Source: Auricularia sp. M13 (taxonomy: Eukaryota > Basidiomycota > Agaricomycetes > Auriculariales > Auriculariaceae). Taken from it: a stretch of DNA of 64,000 nucleotides. The DNA lies in contig CM073193.1 in assembly GCA_037042915.1 (NCBI GenBank), forward strand, positions 6,820,001 to 6,884,000. Reading direction: 5' to 3'. Shown one piece after another: positions 25,574 through 37,037 of the stretch (position 1 is its first letter; each line of letters opens with the position of its first letter). The notes under the pieces were generated by a model. The model did not search any database. It was not told the origin of the DNA and saw nothing but the letters and a program-made list of their open reading frames with translations. Made by a program: the position numbers and the translations under genes.

Positions 25574-28436
25574 TCAAGACCGTTCCAGCAGCAGTGAGTC
25601 CTCCTGCATTTGGCGTTCAAAGAACTCCATAACCTCCTGGAAGGTGCTTTCTGATGTTATGGTCACCTGCGAGACGTGGGGAAGGTGGTGTGCGTGCGAA
25701 GCAATTGCAGCGGTCAACGCAGCCAGTTTGTCGCCGTGCTTCGGCACATGAGACTTCAGGGGGACTGCGTGTCCCGTCTTGTGCGCAAAATGCCAGCGCC
25801 TGTACCAGTCGAGCTGATCGTCCATTTGCGCCTTTGTTGGCTTGCGGCGGGACAGCTCCTCGACGGTCAAAATGACGGCGAGGGCATCGAGCTTGGCCTC
25901 GCGTTGCGCCGCCTTTTCTGCCTTCTCCCTCCGTACCTTCTCGTTCTCCTCACGAACCTTCTCGTCGTACTCGGCCTGCTCAATGCGAGCTTTTCTCTCG
26001 AGCCCGGCTGCGTCGCGCTTGCGAGCGATACTGTAGATCCAGCGCAAGACGCCCGCGGAGAGCCCCGACATGAACTTGGCCGTCTCGTTCCGCAGGTAAC
26101 ACGTCTGCGCGTTCATGCGTAGCAAGGAAATGCTGCCGAACTTCCGAAAAAGCTGGCGAGCGGTCCCTATCTCGCCCTCGTTGGCGTCGTTGGTGCTGGG
26201 AAGAAAGACGGAGTCGCGCTCCTCCGCGGTCATGCTGTTGATGATGCCGCCCTCTGCAAATTCGGACGAGAACCGAATAAAGGTGTCCCGGACACCTGTA
26301 AAAAACGCGACCAGGGCACCCTTGAGGTGCGGATGCGTCGGAGCAAGCTCCAATATGCGGGAGACAACGTCGGGGTGTGTCCAGGGCTTGCCATCCAGCG
26401 TTGCCAGTTTCCAAGCCTCTGGATCATCTGAGAGCACGAGCATGGGGTTGGAGATAATGGCATTGCAGTGAGCAATGACCTTGTCGTGCAGAGGGCCGAG
26501 TTCCAAAGCATTGCGCGCCTCGCTGCGGACGACGGTCATGTAGGGATGGGAGATGATCTCGTTATAGAATGCGAGCACCATAACCTCTGTGATCGTCGGA
26601 TCGTCGTCTAGGGCAAGTGTGATGTTCTTCTCGATGTTGGTGAACGTGCCAGACTCCTTTTTTCCGCGGACATGCTGCATGAAGTCCCGGAATAGCTCGA
26701 GGTGGATTATGACAACTGCACAGGCTGTACAGAAGCACTGGAAGCGGGTGTTGCTGGTGTCAGGGAATGTGAGACGTTGGCCAGTATGATGCTCAAAGAA
26801 GATCTTCGTCGAATCCTGCTGGCCCAGCTTGTCGTTCTTATTGCGAAAGACCATGCCCATCAGGGTTACAGCCTTGACGCCACCAGCACCCGAGATCTCC
26901 TCCGCGCGAGTGGCAGCGGCAGAAGAGCTATCCAGGGCAACAGCAGCTGCGTTATCGGCGTTCATGAGCTTGATTGGGGCAACGCCGACAGTGCTCCAGT
27001 ATGCTGCCATGGCGGTGTTGCCGCCCTTGACGGCGTTCAGATCCTTGTGCATACAGCACCCGGTCCAAACGAAGAAGGAGACAGCGCGTTTCTCAGCATC
27101 GGACAAAGCATCGAAGGCTTCCTGCCCGAAGCGTCGGGCAATCTCAGCGTACAGTTTGTTGTGGTGCCGCGCCTGCTGCTCGGTGTTGAGTGACTGCCAG
27201 ACAACAGGTCCACCGAGGGCGTCAATCATGCGGGGCGTCTCCTCGGCGATGATCGCCACCAGCCTGCCAGGGGGTACTGCCATGAGCGCAGCCTCGCCGA
27301 TGGCCTCCAGACGGCAGTCGTGAACCCAAGCCTGAATGAGCTTGACCAGCTTCCGCTGGTCCTCGGCATGGTCGGTGCTCATACCCGAGATAATACTGAC
27401 AAACTCATAGATTGTGACACCCGCATGAGAGCCAAGCGGGCTCTCATTCCACAGTGCCACAATCCGTTCAAAGAGTGAGACCCACTCCTTGAACTGAGTC
27501 TCACTGCAGTGGTTGATAGACGAGACAATGCCGGTAAAGAACTTGTTGACCTCGCCGTCGGCACCCTTAACGTAGATGTGCTGTGACGTGAAGTTGCGAT
27601 GTTTGTGCGTCGATCCGTCACTACTAATACTGAGACCTGATCACCCGCATGAGGTACTGCCAGAATAAATGTAGTAATGACTCACTGGTAGCCTTTTGAA
27701 TTGCGTCGGCGATCTGCAAATCTGCAGCGACACCGCCCTCAAGAACAGCACGTCCGACGGTGCGGCGATCCAGCGAGCCCTCAACGTCCAGCCCAGAGCC
27801 CTGGGCCACGATGTTGAGTACCTTTGGGACCTTAGCTACGGGAACGCCAGCCGCAACGAGGTTTCGGGACATGGCTCGGACATCCTCCGGAACCGCACCG
27901 TTGACCTTGAGTCGCAGCGTCCGGCGCACCTTCTCCTCCTTGGACACGGCCTTACGAATTGCACGGGCCTTGGATAAAGGTGCACGCTCAACCCGCAGCC
28001 TGAGAGCTTTGGTCTCAGCGCGGTAATAGTTGCGCGATGCAACGATGCGCGTCAGACGAGCACCGAGCGGAGCGAACTTCGCGATGTCGTCCTCAAGCTG
28101 GCGAGCTTTGGATCTCCATTTCCGAACCAGCCGTTGGCTGCTCGAAACGGCGGTCTTTGCGGCTGTCACATCGCCGGATGATGCAGCTAGCGCGCGCTGT
28201 AGAGCGCCGATGGCTGCGTCCTTCTGGCTGACAACGTGCTCAAGCTCGCCGATTCGCTGTTGCAGCGCATCACGGGTTGCATCGCGTCCGGAACGAGAAA
28301 GGGCCGCTTTAGCGCGTGTTGTGACGCGCGCGGGGTCGACGTTCTCCTTGTCGCGATCGGGAGAAGTCCAGCGGTGCGTCCGTGCGCGTTTAGCGGCGTC
28401 TTGTTTGGCGCGTTTAGACTTGCGGACTGGCGGCAT
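25574..28436 (-). CDS. 937-residue protein of a multicopy Agaricomycete family, possibly transposase-related
   Basis: Two exons (28436-27686, 27636-25574) with a 49-bp intron encode 937 residues with no breaks. The N-terminal 120 residues are basic (KRAKQDAAKRARTHRWTSPD), then a coiled coil (IGELEHVVSQKDAAIGALQ). The core has blocks I recall from a highly repeated family in mushroom genomes: SSDGSTHKHRNF, STDHAEDQRKLVKLI, TGCCMHKDLNAVKGGN, FPDTSNTRFQCFC, SEFAEGGIINSMTAEERDSV. The C-terminus has a charged coiled coil (residues about 800-850, KVREENEKVRREKAEKAA) and a short AVPLKSHVPKHGDKLAALTA module. Spaced Asp/Glu blocks and the C-x-H-K-D motif resemble DDE-type transposases, but that is inference. 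No terminal repeats were seen. Start chosen at MPPVRKSKR; an in-frame Met lies 26 codons upstream. Confidence 0.75.
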
Positions 28437-29054
28437 GGAGATAGGACGCGTAAAGCGACGCGTAGATAGGCGGCTCGGCGTGTATAAGCGAGGACAAGCG
28501 GACGGGGAGAACACGTCGGCCGGAGGCAGATCGGAGCTAAACGCGCGTTTTGATGAAGCGTGTCTCCTCCGCCCTCACACACCCTGAGCCCTAGTAAACT
28601 GTACGGAACGAGTGGATAACCTATTCTTTAATGTATTTCTTGATGAAATAATTTTGGGACAAAATTTGACCTGTGTCATAGTTGTAGAATTGCAGAGGAA
28701 CATCGTGTATTGCCCTGCTCAAGTGAGCAGGTGCAGACATGTCACATCTACAAATATGCCCATACAAACCAAGTGGATGGATCAGCCGGACAGGAGGTTA
28801 TACGGTGACAAGGTGTCGGAACGCGCCTGGTAGATGGGAACGGCACGGTCCGGATGCAAATCTGGCGGCATCTTGCGCACCCCCATGCCGAAGAAAATTT
28901 TTGCACGCCAGGCATCGAGCGAGCTTCTTTCCAGCAGTGCTATCCAAAAATCATTCGTGATAACTCTATCGATATGGAAGCATACAGATAAAAAAACCGG
29001 GCCCTTTCCAGTGGTAGTCCGTAGCAGAGCAGTTTGTGTCAACTAACCAATGAT
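28437..29054. other. Intergenic
   Basis: Between the multicopy gene start and the epimerase 3' end. A small AT-rich patch lies at 28610-28680. No supportable gene. Confidence 0.5.
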
Positions 29055-30527
29055 CTAGAGTTTCTCGACCGTGACCTTGTCCTCCGCGGTCTGTTGTTCC
29101 TTGGCTTCCTTCTCCGCGACAGCCTGCGGCGTCTCGTAGCCCTGGGGGTTCTTACTTTGCCAGTTCCACAAATCGCGGCACATCTCGTCAAGGTCGCGCG
29201 GCGCCTTGAAGCCGAGCTCCTTTTCAGCCAGAGTCGGGTCGGCGGTGAGGTCTGGGACGTCGCCCTTCCTGAAAATTGTCGATGCGTCTTTAGAAGATGG
29301 CATAGGAAGTTAAAGTGCAACCACAAACCTGCGACCGACGATGACCGTCTCGTACTGGCAGCCGGAAGCTTTGCGCATAGCTTCGACCATGCTGAGCACG
29401 CTCTGGCCGCGGCCCTTTCCAAGGTTGTACGCGCGGAACGCGCGCGGGTCGTTGGGCGAGTCGAGGGCATCGAGCGCGAGAAGATGGCCTGCCGCCAGAT
29501 CGAGCACATGAATGTAGTCGCGCACGCAGGTGCCGTCAGGTGTCGGGTAGTCGTTTCCGAAAACCTTCAGTGTGCGGCCTTCTGGCAGACGGCCTACGGC
29601 CATATGTGCCAGCAAGGGCAGCAAGTTGCCTGGCCGTCCACGGGGATCCTCGCCGATGCGCCCAGACGGATGGGCACCAGCAGGGCTGTTGACAATGGGT
29701 GTCAGGGGCTGAGGTCAGAGCGTACGAGCGACATGGACGCACTTGAAATAGCGCAGGGAAATTAGACGCCACTTCTCCGGGGCAGATGCGGCCAGATCCA
29801 TGAGGATGTGCTCGCAGAAGACCTTGGTACGACCATAGACGCTCTCAGCCTTGAGCGGCGTTGTCTCTGGGATGGGGATGACGGGCGGAATGCCGTAGAC
29901 GGTCGCCGAGGAGCTGTATACGAAACGGTTGCAGCCGTATTCATTCGCGAGGCTGAGCAGGCCGACGGTAGCGCCAACGTTGGTCGCATAGTAGTCCAGC
30001 GGACGCTCGGATGATTCGCCCACGCTCTTGAGAGCCTGCAATGGGCGCGATCGCGTTAGATGGGCTCGCAGCTAGGGCCCTAGCACGCACAGCGATGTGG
30101 ATCACGCCCCAGAAGGCGCCGTGGCCATAGCGTTCGAAGACTGCGCGGACCTGGTCCTCGCGCGTGAGGTCGCAGCTGACGGCGTCGATGTTGGTGCTCT
30201 CTTTGTCCTGCTCGCTGGCGTCTGCGGGCAGCGACTCGCGCGCGAGCTCGGAGACGCGGACGAGCGCCTCGGGGAATGCATTCGAGTAGTTGTCGAGCGA
30301 CACCACGCGGTACCTGCGGGTCTCGAGCAGCGTCAGGACGACATGGGACCCTGCAGATGCGCCCCGATTAACGGCTGGGGGTTATCACGTCAAGATAGAT
30401 TATCGCTGACCGATATATCCCGCGCCGCCAGTCACGATGACGAGCTGCAGGGCGGGGTCAGCGGGTGCTCAGATGCAGCCAGCAGCGTCAGAGACGGCGC
30501 ACGCACGCGCAGGGGCTCTTGTGGCAT
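29055..30527 (-). CDS. UDP-glucose 4-epimerase
   Basis: Leloir-pathway enzyme interconverting UDP-galactose and UDP-glucose with bound NAD, in the cytosol. Six exons (30527-30507, 34 nt around 30430, 30350-30091, 30035-29743, 29685-29329, 29268-29055) give 392 residues. Visible: the Rossmann motif [13 protein letters not shown] near the N-terminus, [11 protein letters not shown], the catalytic Ser/Tyr/Lys set in YSSSATVYG and [19 protein letters not shown], and [14 protein letters not shown]. There is no C-terminal mutarotase domain of the kind fused in yeast Gal10, so this is the stand-alone form. The C-terminus carries a Glu/Lys/Gln-rich extension of about 20 residues. All introns have GT/AG ends. 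No other galactose-pathway gene is in the window. Confidence 0.95.
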
Positions 30528-31304
30528 GGTGGTTATGGGTTTAGGAGCGGGTGTGGGTGGGATGAGTGATTAATTCGCGCAGCCGAGAAACGCGCGCATG
30601 GGCCCTTTTCAACTGGGCACGGTTTCGAACTCCTCGCAGGCCGAGATCCGACTCCAGCCTGTGCTCGACGCGTCCAAATCAGCATCGCAGACACCTGGCC
30701 ACTTTCCGAGCGAGCCCAGCGGCCCGCAAGAGCATGAGGCATGCGGACGGCCCGCTGCGGAGGGCTTCTTTTGGTAATTTCCCCGGGATTGGCACCGACG
30801 ACAGCATATCTCTTGGAAGTCCAGGTCTGTGCTAGCCTTTCGATACTCTCATACGACTGGCCGAGAGCGCCCCGACGCCTGTCTATTATGACTCGAATTC
30901 GACGATGACCAAGCGACGCAGAGCAAAGCAGTGCGTCTCGAAGATCGCGATTGTTGGAAGAGCAAGTAGGCACATGTGCGCTGTCCCCATTTCCATTCAG
31001 TCGTTGATGCATGATGCAATACCAACGTCCTATTATACGGCAGCCAATAGATATTCCGCTACATGTCGGAAAGTCAGTCATCGTGCAAAAACCAGGCCAC
31101 TGAACTGATGGAACGCTCGCTGAACGCTTTGACGTGGCGGACTTTGAAGATTCATCATGATCACGCCGTGCTTTCAACGCGGATCTCCCAGCCTGTGCCA
31201 CATTTTCTCAACTGCGAACGCAGACGTGACTGTGCCCACCTTGACCTGCTCCTGCTCCCTAGGCTGCGCGAACATAGACGATGGCCCAAGGCTAACGTGA
31301 AAGC
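30528..31304. other. Intergenic
   Basis: Upstream of the epimerase (-) and of the broken DUF4246 locus (+). A 222-codon (-) frame at 30533-31201 has no motif and is treated as chance. Confidence 0.45.
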
Positions 31305-32703
31305 GAGGAACGACCCAATTATTATTGGACGCACGAGTTCCCGCACCCGACGTGCCACCCGTTTTACGACCTCGAGGCAGGCGATGGTGACGCCGAGCTG
31401 CCTCGCACGGTGCGTATCTGCTCTTCCCAACATCCCCAGTGTCTCAATGCGTTGCGCATTGCAGCTTGTAGAACTCAGTATGTGCGCACTCTCGGCGACG
31501 CTGCGCTCCAGGACGACGCAATCGTCGCGCGCTGGCAGGCCGAACGGCGTGGCATCCGCCCGCTTCGCGTGGCTCCCGACAGACTTTGCCATCGCACAGG
31601 ACGGTGCCAACTCTCGCACACCGCACTCTACGCCACACTTGACGGCATCGTCAGAGCATTCATCCCGCTCTTCGAGCGCGTCCTGACGGACCTGCACCCG
31701 TACAACTTCAGGTCCTCCCGCCCGCGCGTGGGCGGACGATACCAGTACGACCGAGCCGACCGAGCCGACGCCGCGCCGGGAGGATTCATCGTCGGACAAG
31801 GAGTGGGTGGAGCTGTACGAGCAGTGGGAGCGCTCCTTCCGTCGGCTCATCCTTCCTGCGCCGCCCGTATGCTCTATGTCGCGGGCAAGGCCGCTGCGGG
31901 TCCGCGAAAGACGAAGTACAGTACGGTGGCCGCGGGAGAACGGTCCAGGTCAATCGTCAAGCTTCCCAACACTTTTCCAACATCGTTCTGACACCCGAGA
32001 AACCTGAGTAGCCCGGCGGATCGTGGCACGTCGAGGGCATGAAGAACGAGCGGATCGTCGTGTCGGGCATATACTACGACGAAGAGTAAGTCGCGACGAG
32101 CCGGTGTGGCTGTTGCTTACCATTGCTGAACAGGAATATAACGGAGAGCCGGCTGGCGTTCCGGACGGTCGCGCGCGAGCCGCAGGGGTGCGAGCAGGAC
32201 GACTACCATGGGGTTCGGCAAGTCTGGGGCCTGGAAAAGTGTGTCGTCCTCCAGCGCGGACTGAACCTGACCGCTCACAATGCTCACGTAGCGACGGCCA
32301 GCTAGAGCAAGAACTTGGCTCCGTATACACCAAATCTGGGCCATGCATCGCGCTTTGGGGCCCAACATCTACCAGCACCACGTCGCGCCCTTCGCCCTCG
32401 CTGACCGCTCGCGTCCCAACCACCACAAGATCATCGCTCTCTTCCTCGTCGACCCGAAGACTCGCATCCCCTCGACGGGCGTCGTCGCGCCGCAGCAGGC
32501 CGACTGGATGCTGGACGCGCTGCGCGACGCCCCGCAGGACTCGTACCTTCATAGTCTTCCCGCGGAGCTGCTCAAGATGGTTGCCGGTGTCGCGTGAGGA
32601 GGCGTTCGCGTACGGCGATGAGCTGACGGATGAGCGCACGCGGTTTGTCGGGGAGAATAATGAGACGTTCTTTGAGACGTCGTTCAACATGTGCGAGCAT
32701 TGA
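31305..32703 (+). pseudogene. Broken DUF4246-family gene (2OG-Fe(II) oxygenase-like)
   Basis: Blocks typical of the fungal DUF4246 family appear in the right order but in different frames: HPTCHPFYDLEAGDG and LPRT before an intron; LVELSMCALSATLR; RFAWLPTDFAIAQDGA; ALYATLDGIVRAFIPLFERV; RYQYDRADRADAAPGG; KEWVELYEQWE; PGGSWHVEGMKNERIVVSGI; NITESRLAFRTVAREPQG; PNIYQHHVAPFALADRSRP; NHHKIIALFLVDPKTRIPST; DERTRFVGENNETFFETSF. Frame changes occur near 31530, 31610, 31790, 32355 and 32590, and a stop codon replaces the expected Tyr just before PGGSWHVEGM (about 32010). The family segment carrying YINN-type residues is also absent near 31615. Some frame changes could be sequencing errors, but the stop and the missing segment argue for true decay. 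The two introns still have intact ends. Confidence 0.7.
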
Positions 32704-33327
32704 ACAGCGACTTGTAAATATGCTGCGAGGCTTGATGGCAGTACTACACTGAGATTCCGACTTTCTTGGTTTTGAACTCTCTGATGACGGTCCGCGGATC
32801 GGATGTTTTCCGGAGTTTGGAACCGCGACTGCTAGGCTCTTCCTCTCCTCTTCCTAACGCGTCATCCGACCTACCTTAGGGCAAGACTAGTCACTCATAC
32901 AGTCTTCACCGCGCATCCCCTGTCGAAGACGAGCCTGCTAACGGCGCGGTCGCTCGTCAAGGATGATACAAAACATATCGCATTATTACTCCCACTTCGG
33001 GACCGCCTGGATAAGCACCGAGTCAGAGATCAGTGGGATCACAGAATATAAGCAAGGTGCTTCGCAGCTGCGCAGCATCCCTTCGAGGATTCAGAGGCCA
33101 TTCGTGCTCGCGCTCATTTGCACAATAAAACGACCCCAGCGCTGTGCGGCTTCCAGTCCCTCACGGTGCGTTCGCATTTCGGACCTTTTTGTTTCGCCGC
33201 GAACTGACTGCCAGTGGATCTTGTATCGTCTGACCCAGATTACTTGCGCCATTGCTGAAAGCTGCATCATGGTACAACTCCAACCAGAGACGTAATGCAT
33301 GCCGTTTACCCCATGCGTTGATCCCAG
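32704..33327. other. Intergenic
   Basis: Between the DUF4246 remnant and the F-box gene. The F-box start may lie at its right end (ATG at 33270) but the joining intron would be only 36 bp and out of frame, so it is not included. Confidence 0.4.
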
Positions 33328-34585
33328 ACTCTTCCTCCTGAACTCATAGAGAAGATTATCGACGATCTTGCGCAGCAAACGCCCAGGACTGATGAGTTGC
33401 TGGCATACAGCATCGTGGCGCGAACCTGGAGACCCCGTGCGCTATCTTATGTATTCCGCAGTATTAGCGTCTCCTGTCTGCCTTGGAGGCGGATGTCAGA
33501 AACACTCGGGCTTACCTTGGACCCCGACGCATTTCTCCGGATGCAGGATTCGGCGCCGCATTTGCTATGGTATCTTCGTCACCTCGTCATCCGCCTCGAT
33601 GGGAATGCCCTCCAGTACGAAGCCATCACGCGTTTTGCGCGCACGCTCGCGCTTCCCACACCCTGCGCGCTGGAGACGCTTAAATTTCAAGATTACACGA
33701 GCGTGCAAGGCGGCGTCGGCCTCTTCGAGAATTTTGCGGTGAGGTTCCCCACGCTGCGACGGATCGAGATCTACATGCTGTGCATGCTGCCGCTGGAGCA
33801 GATTGCCGAGGCCACCGCCGTCGCGCAGGAGCTTGCGCTGGTCATCCCCGGCGCGTATAGTGAATCTACCGCGGTCGCCGGCGACTCCGGCGTAAACTTG
33901 AAGACGACGATTACAAACTTGCGCCGCCTCGACCTGGACAACTCGGATTACCGCGTGAACTCGCAGTTCTACGCGGAAATTGACCGGCTCTGCGCGTCTG
34001 CGCCGAATTTGCGACGCGTGGCCGTCACGAAGCTCTCCAAGTCCTCGTTCGACCGCTTCATGATCGTCAGCAGTGCGTTCAAGGACCTCATCCAGGAGCT
34101 GCAATTTGACGTCGTACGTTGGCGCATTTTCGCGCTTTCCGGTCGGCTAGTAATAGTATGAGCTGACCTTGAGATTAACGCTTGTCAAACAGGAGCAGCT
34201 GACGCAATTCCATCTCGACCGCGTACTGCAGCACCACCCAAACCTGCGTATCCTCCGCCTCGACGCCCACGGGCCCAATCGTCAGCTGCCATTCCCCAGC
34301 GCGTCGCGGACGCTAGAGCGCCTGCATTTTGCCATCCACAACGTCGACGCGGGTGCGTGGACGCCGCGGCTGTTCGTGAACGCCTGCGGCTGGCCCGCGC
34401 TGGACTATTGTGCGTCCTCGCGCGCGATGATGCCCGCCTTGAAGAAGATATCGTTGACGTTCTACGTGTCGAGTGCGGATATCGGAGGCTGGGAGGCCTC
34501 GCTTGGCACGCTGGCGAAGAGCCATCTTCCGCGGCTGCATGGCGCCGGAATGCTGGAGTGGTCCGCATTGGTGAGTTGGTGCTAG
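33328..34585 (+). CDS. F-box / leucine-rich-repeat-like protein, 5' end uncertain
   Basis: F-box proteins recruit substrates to SCF ubiquitin ligases; Agaricomycetes carry very many. The coding region opens with an F-box start, TLPPELIEKIIDDLAQQTPR, then LLAYSIVARTWRPRAL. It continues as degenerate LRR-like strands (LRHLVIRL, LRRIEIYML, ITNLRRLDLDNSDY, LRRVAVTKLS, LRILRLDAHG, LERLHFAIHN). One intron at 34114-34192 keeps frame. No ATG lies in frame just upstream of the F-box, so the first exon is missing or a base is lost. The end is also open: the frame stops at 34585, but a GTGAGT donor at about 34569 could lead to a further exon ending near 34829. Substrate unknown. Confidence 0.7.
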
Positions 34586-35582
34586 GCGCTTTCGTTATGT
34601 AAGTGCTCGAACTGATAGTTGCAAACTTAGCAAAGCGAGGGAGTACGAGGACGAGGAGGATGGATTGTGCGGCGTTGAGCGCGTGCTTGCATGTCAGGAT
34701 AAGTATCTCTTAGCCTTGCAATCGAAGTCCTTCGCTTACGAGAGCGCTGCACGCTCGAATCTTGAGTGGCAACGTAAGTCTCTTGTAGAAAGGGAACTTG
34801 GCGGACTCTGCTCGCAGAGCCCGCCTTGAATACATGTCCGAGTACTCTGAGTCATACATGGAAACAGGACCGAGTCCTCAAGTAGACTGACGAAGAGGAT
34901 AAGGACCAAATGAAAGAAATCGGCGGAGGCCCTCGTCCCCCGCGCCTAACTCCGTCCGCCAGCGAGGCCGCCGTGCGCTGCCTCAGCACCACGCGCCGTG
35001 CCTCCGCGAGCAGTCTCCGTCGATGAGGGGACCCGAGCGTCGGCGCCGCTGCCGTCGCTGGGGCCCCCGAACCCGCGTTCTTGCATTGCAGTACACCATG
35101 AACTCACGCCAAATCTGCTGGTTGGGTCCGAGGGTTCGTTTGTATGCACGCTCTATAAACTCAAATCCATGCATGGTGGTCACATGTGCTTTACTCACGG
35201 ATCTCTTGGCACGGCTAAGTTGGAGGCTGCGAGCTGCCTACAAGCTGCGAGGCGCGAGCAGCCGTGCATGCGCCAGATTTGTTCCGTACCGAGCTCCTGG
35301 CGTCGATCACGGGCAGCCTCATCCTTGCAGTGACTTTTACCATGATTCTCACACAAGCCCTCGAAGATTATCTGAGCGCGAGGCCAATGAATAACAAGTT
35401 CTGGGCGCTCCATACATTCCTCGATGTCAGCACAAATCCTGTGATGCCGTGTATGATACCTAAACAACAATGAGACCATCCTCTGTAACCGTCAGAGTGG
35501 GGGAGACTACTACAGTAGTACATACTATACTCTGGTAAGATAACTCATCTAAATCTAGTCATTACGCATCGTTCAGATAGTT
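34586..35582. other. Intergenic, possible last exon of the F-box gene
   Basis: About 34630-34829 holds an open + frame (EYEDEEDGLCGVERVLACQD and following) that could be a further F-box exon. The rest, between convergent genes, shows nothing supportable. Confidence 0.4.
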
Positions 35583-37037
35583 TTACCAAGGCCGCATGTC
35601 GTTCGGATCCGCAAGTCCGCTCATGCGGAGAGCGAAGGAGCGCGCGCGCCCGGGGAACTTCATCATCGCACGCATAGCAGCGTTACGGATACCTAACGCC
35701 CAGCTTCCCCGGACGTTGGCGAACTCCATCAGCCGCTCGGCGAGCTCAACGCCTCGGATTGCAGCGGCCTTCCGGTCTCGAGCATAGTTGAACAGCGCGG
35801 TGCGAGTTCCAGAGGAAAGTGCGCGGCCAAGGCGTACGCCGTCACAGATACCAAGATTCATGCCTTGCCCGCCAGCAGGGGAATGAATGTGGGCTGAGTC
35901 CCCGACGAGAACGACGGCGCCTCCGCGACCGTGCCGTGGTGGCAAACGACAGAAATCGTCCGCGATGGCGCTGCGAGTGCGATACCGGGATCCCGTGAGA
36001 ACTTTGGCAACCCGCGGAGTCGGCCTTCCCGTTCGGGAGCCCGGGCCTCGTGCGTCGAGGAGGTTCTGGATATACGCGACAGAGGGTGTGCTGGGCGGCT
36101 CCGGGTCCTCTGCCGTGAGAGATCCGATGAAGCGGAAGAAGAACGTGTCGTCAGGCGCCTCCGGGGGACTCTGGAGAGGGTAGAGAATGACCATGCCGTC
36201 GTCCCCGAAAATGGACGTGGGTCGAGAGAACGAGAATGTAGGCGGTAAAGGTCCATGTAGGAGTATGTCTGCAAGCACAAGTTGGACCACCGTAGGTGAG
36301 GGAGCAGGCTCGAGCTTTGTGTGAGGGTCGACAAATCGAATGCCGGCCATGGCTCGAACCTGAAGGCTGTCAGTCTCGAGCAGGGATAAAAGAGATTAAC
36401 TCGGACCATGGACCGCGACCCGTCAGCGCCAACAACTGTTCTGGCCAACAACACTTCACCGGTCCGAAATGCGACCTTCATGCCACCAGTATCGCCGCGG
36501 CCTCCCGAGGTAACCTCGTGCATTCGCGTTACTGTTTTGTTGCGAAAAATGCGGACGCCCAGTTCGAGCAAGCGTTCGATCATAATACGTTCGACGACGT
36601 CCTGGGCGATGAGCAAGACCATCGGAAAGTCGGTAACGTCCTTCAACATGCGGAAGTCGATGGTCATGAGAGATTTATCTTCTGCGTCGCGGAATGCAAA
36701 CTCGTGAGAGACGATCCCCTCCTTGAGCAGCGTGGTCGACAATCCGAGAGTGCTCAGTTCCTGCATCCGGGTGAGCTTCGGCAGGGGGATGCAAAGAACG
36801 TCTCACCTCCAAGGAAGCAGCGTGGATGACGGCCGCGCGTGACCCAATACCCGGCCGCTCAGCAGCATCCACAAGGGTAACGTTGATGCCTTGAACGCGC
36901 AGCGAAAGCGCAGTCGCAAGACCAGCGGGACCGGCGCCTGTATGTCCGGTGAGCTACAAATCGACGGTGCGGCGTTAAGACGCGCCTACGATCAGGACGT
37001 CCGTCGACTCAGGAAGTGGCTTCTGGACCGTGGGCAT
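35583..37037 (-). CDS. FAD-dependent monooxygenase (phenol/PHBH-like aromatic hydroxylase class)
   Basis: Flavoprotein using NAD(P)H and O2 to hydroxylate an aromatic or similar substrate. Four exons (37037-36986, 36937-36807, 36760-36401, 36359-35583) encode 439 residues. The N-terminal FAD fold is DVLIVGAGPAGLATALSL; the ribose-binding DG motif is VVGADGSRS; the C-terminal FAD motif is LVGDSAHIHSPAGGQGMNLG. These three are diagnostic of the PF01494 class. The protein is short and lacks the thioredoxin-like domain of phenol hydroxylases. Intron 1 (36938-36985) interrupts the GAGPAG codon run and must begin GCGCGT, a GC donor. Substrate is unknown; no biosynthetic gene cluster surrounds it, so catabolism or detoxification is a guess. 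Confidence 0.9.

Noticed and set aside
29055-30527. Part of a galactose gene cluster with the neighbouring oxygenase-like locus
   Set aside because: No galactokinase or transferase is present, and the neighbour is a DUF4246 remnant.
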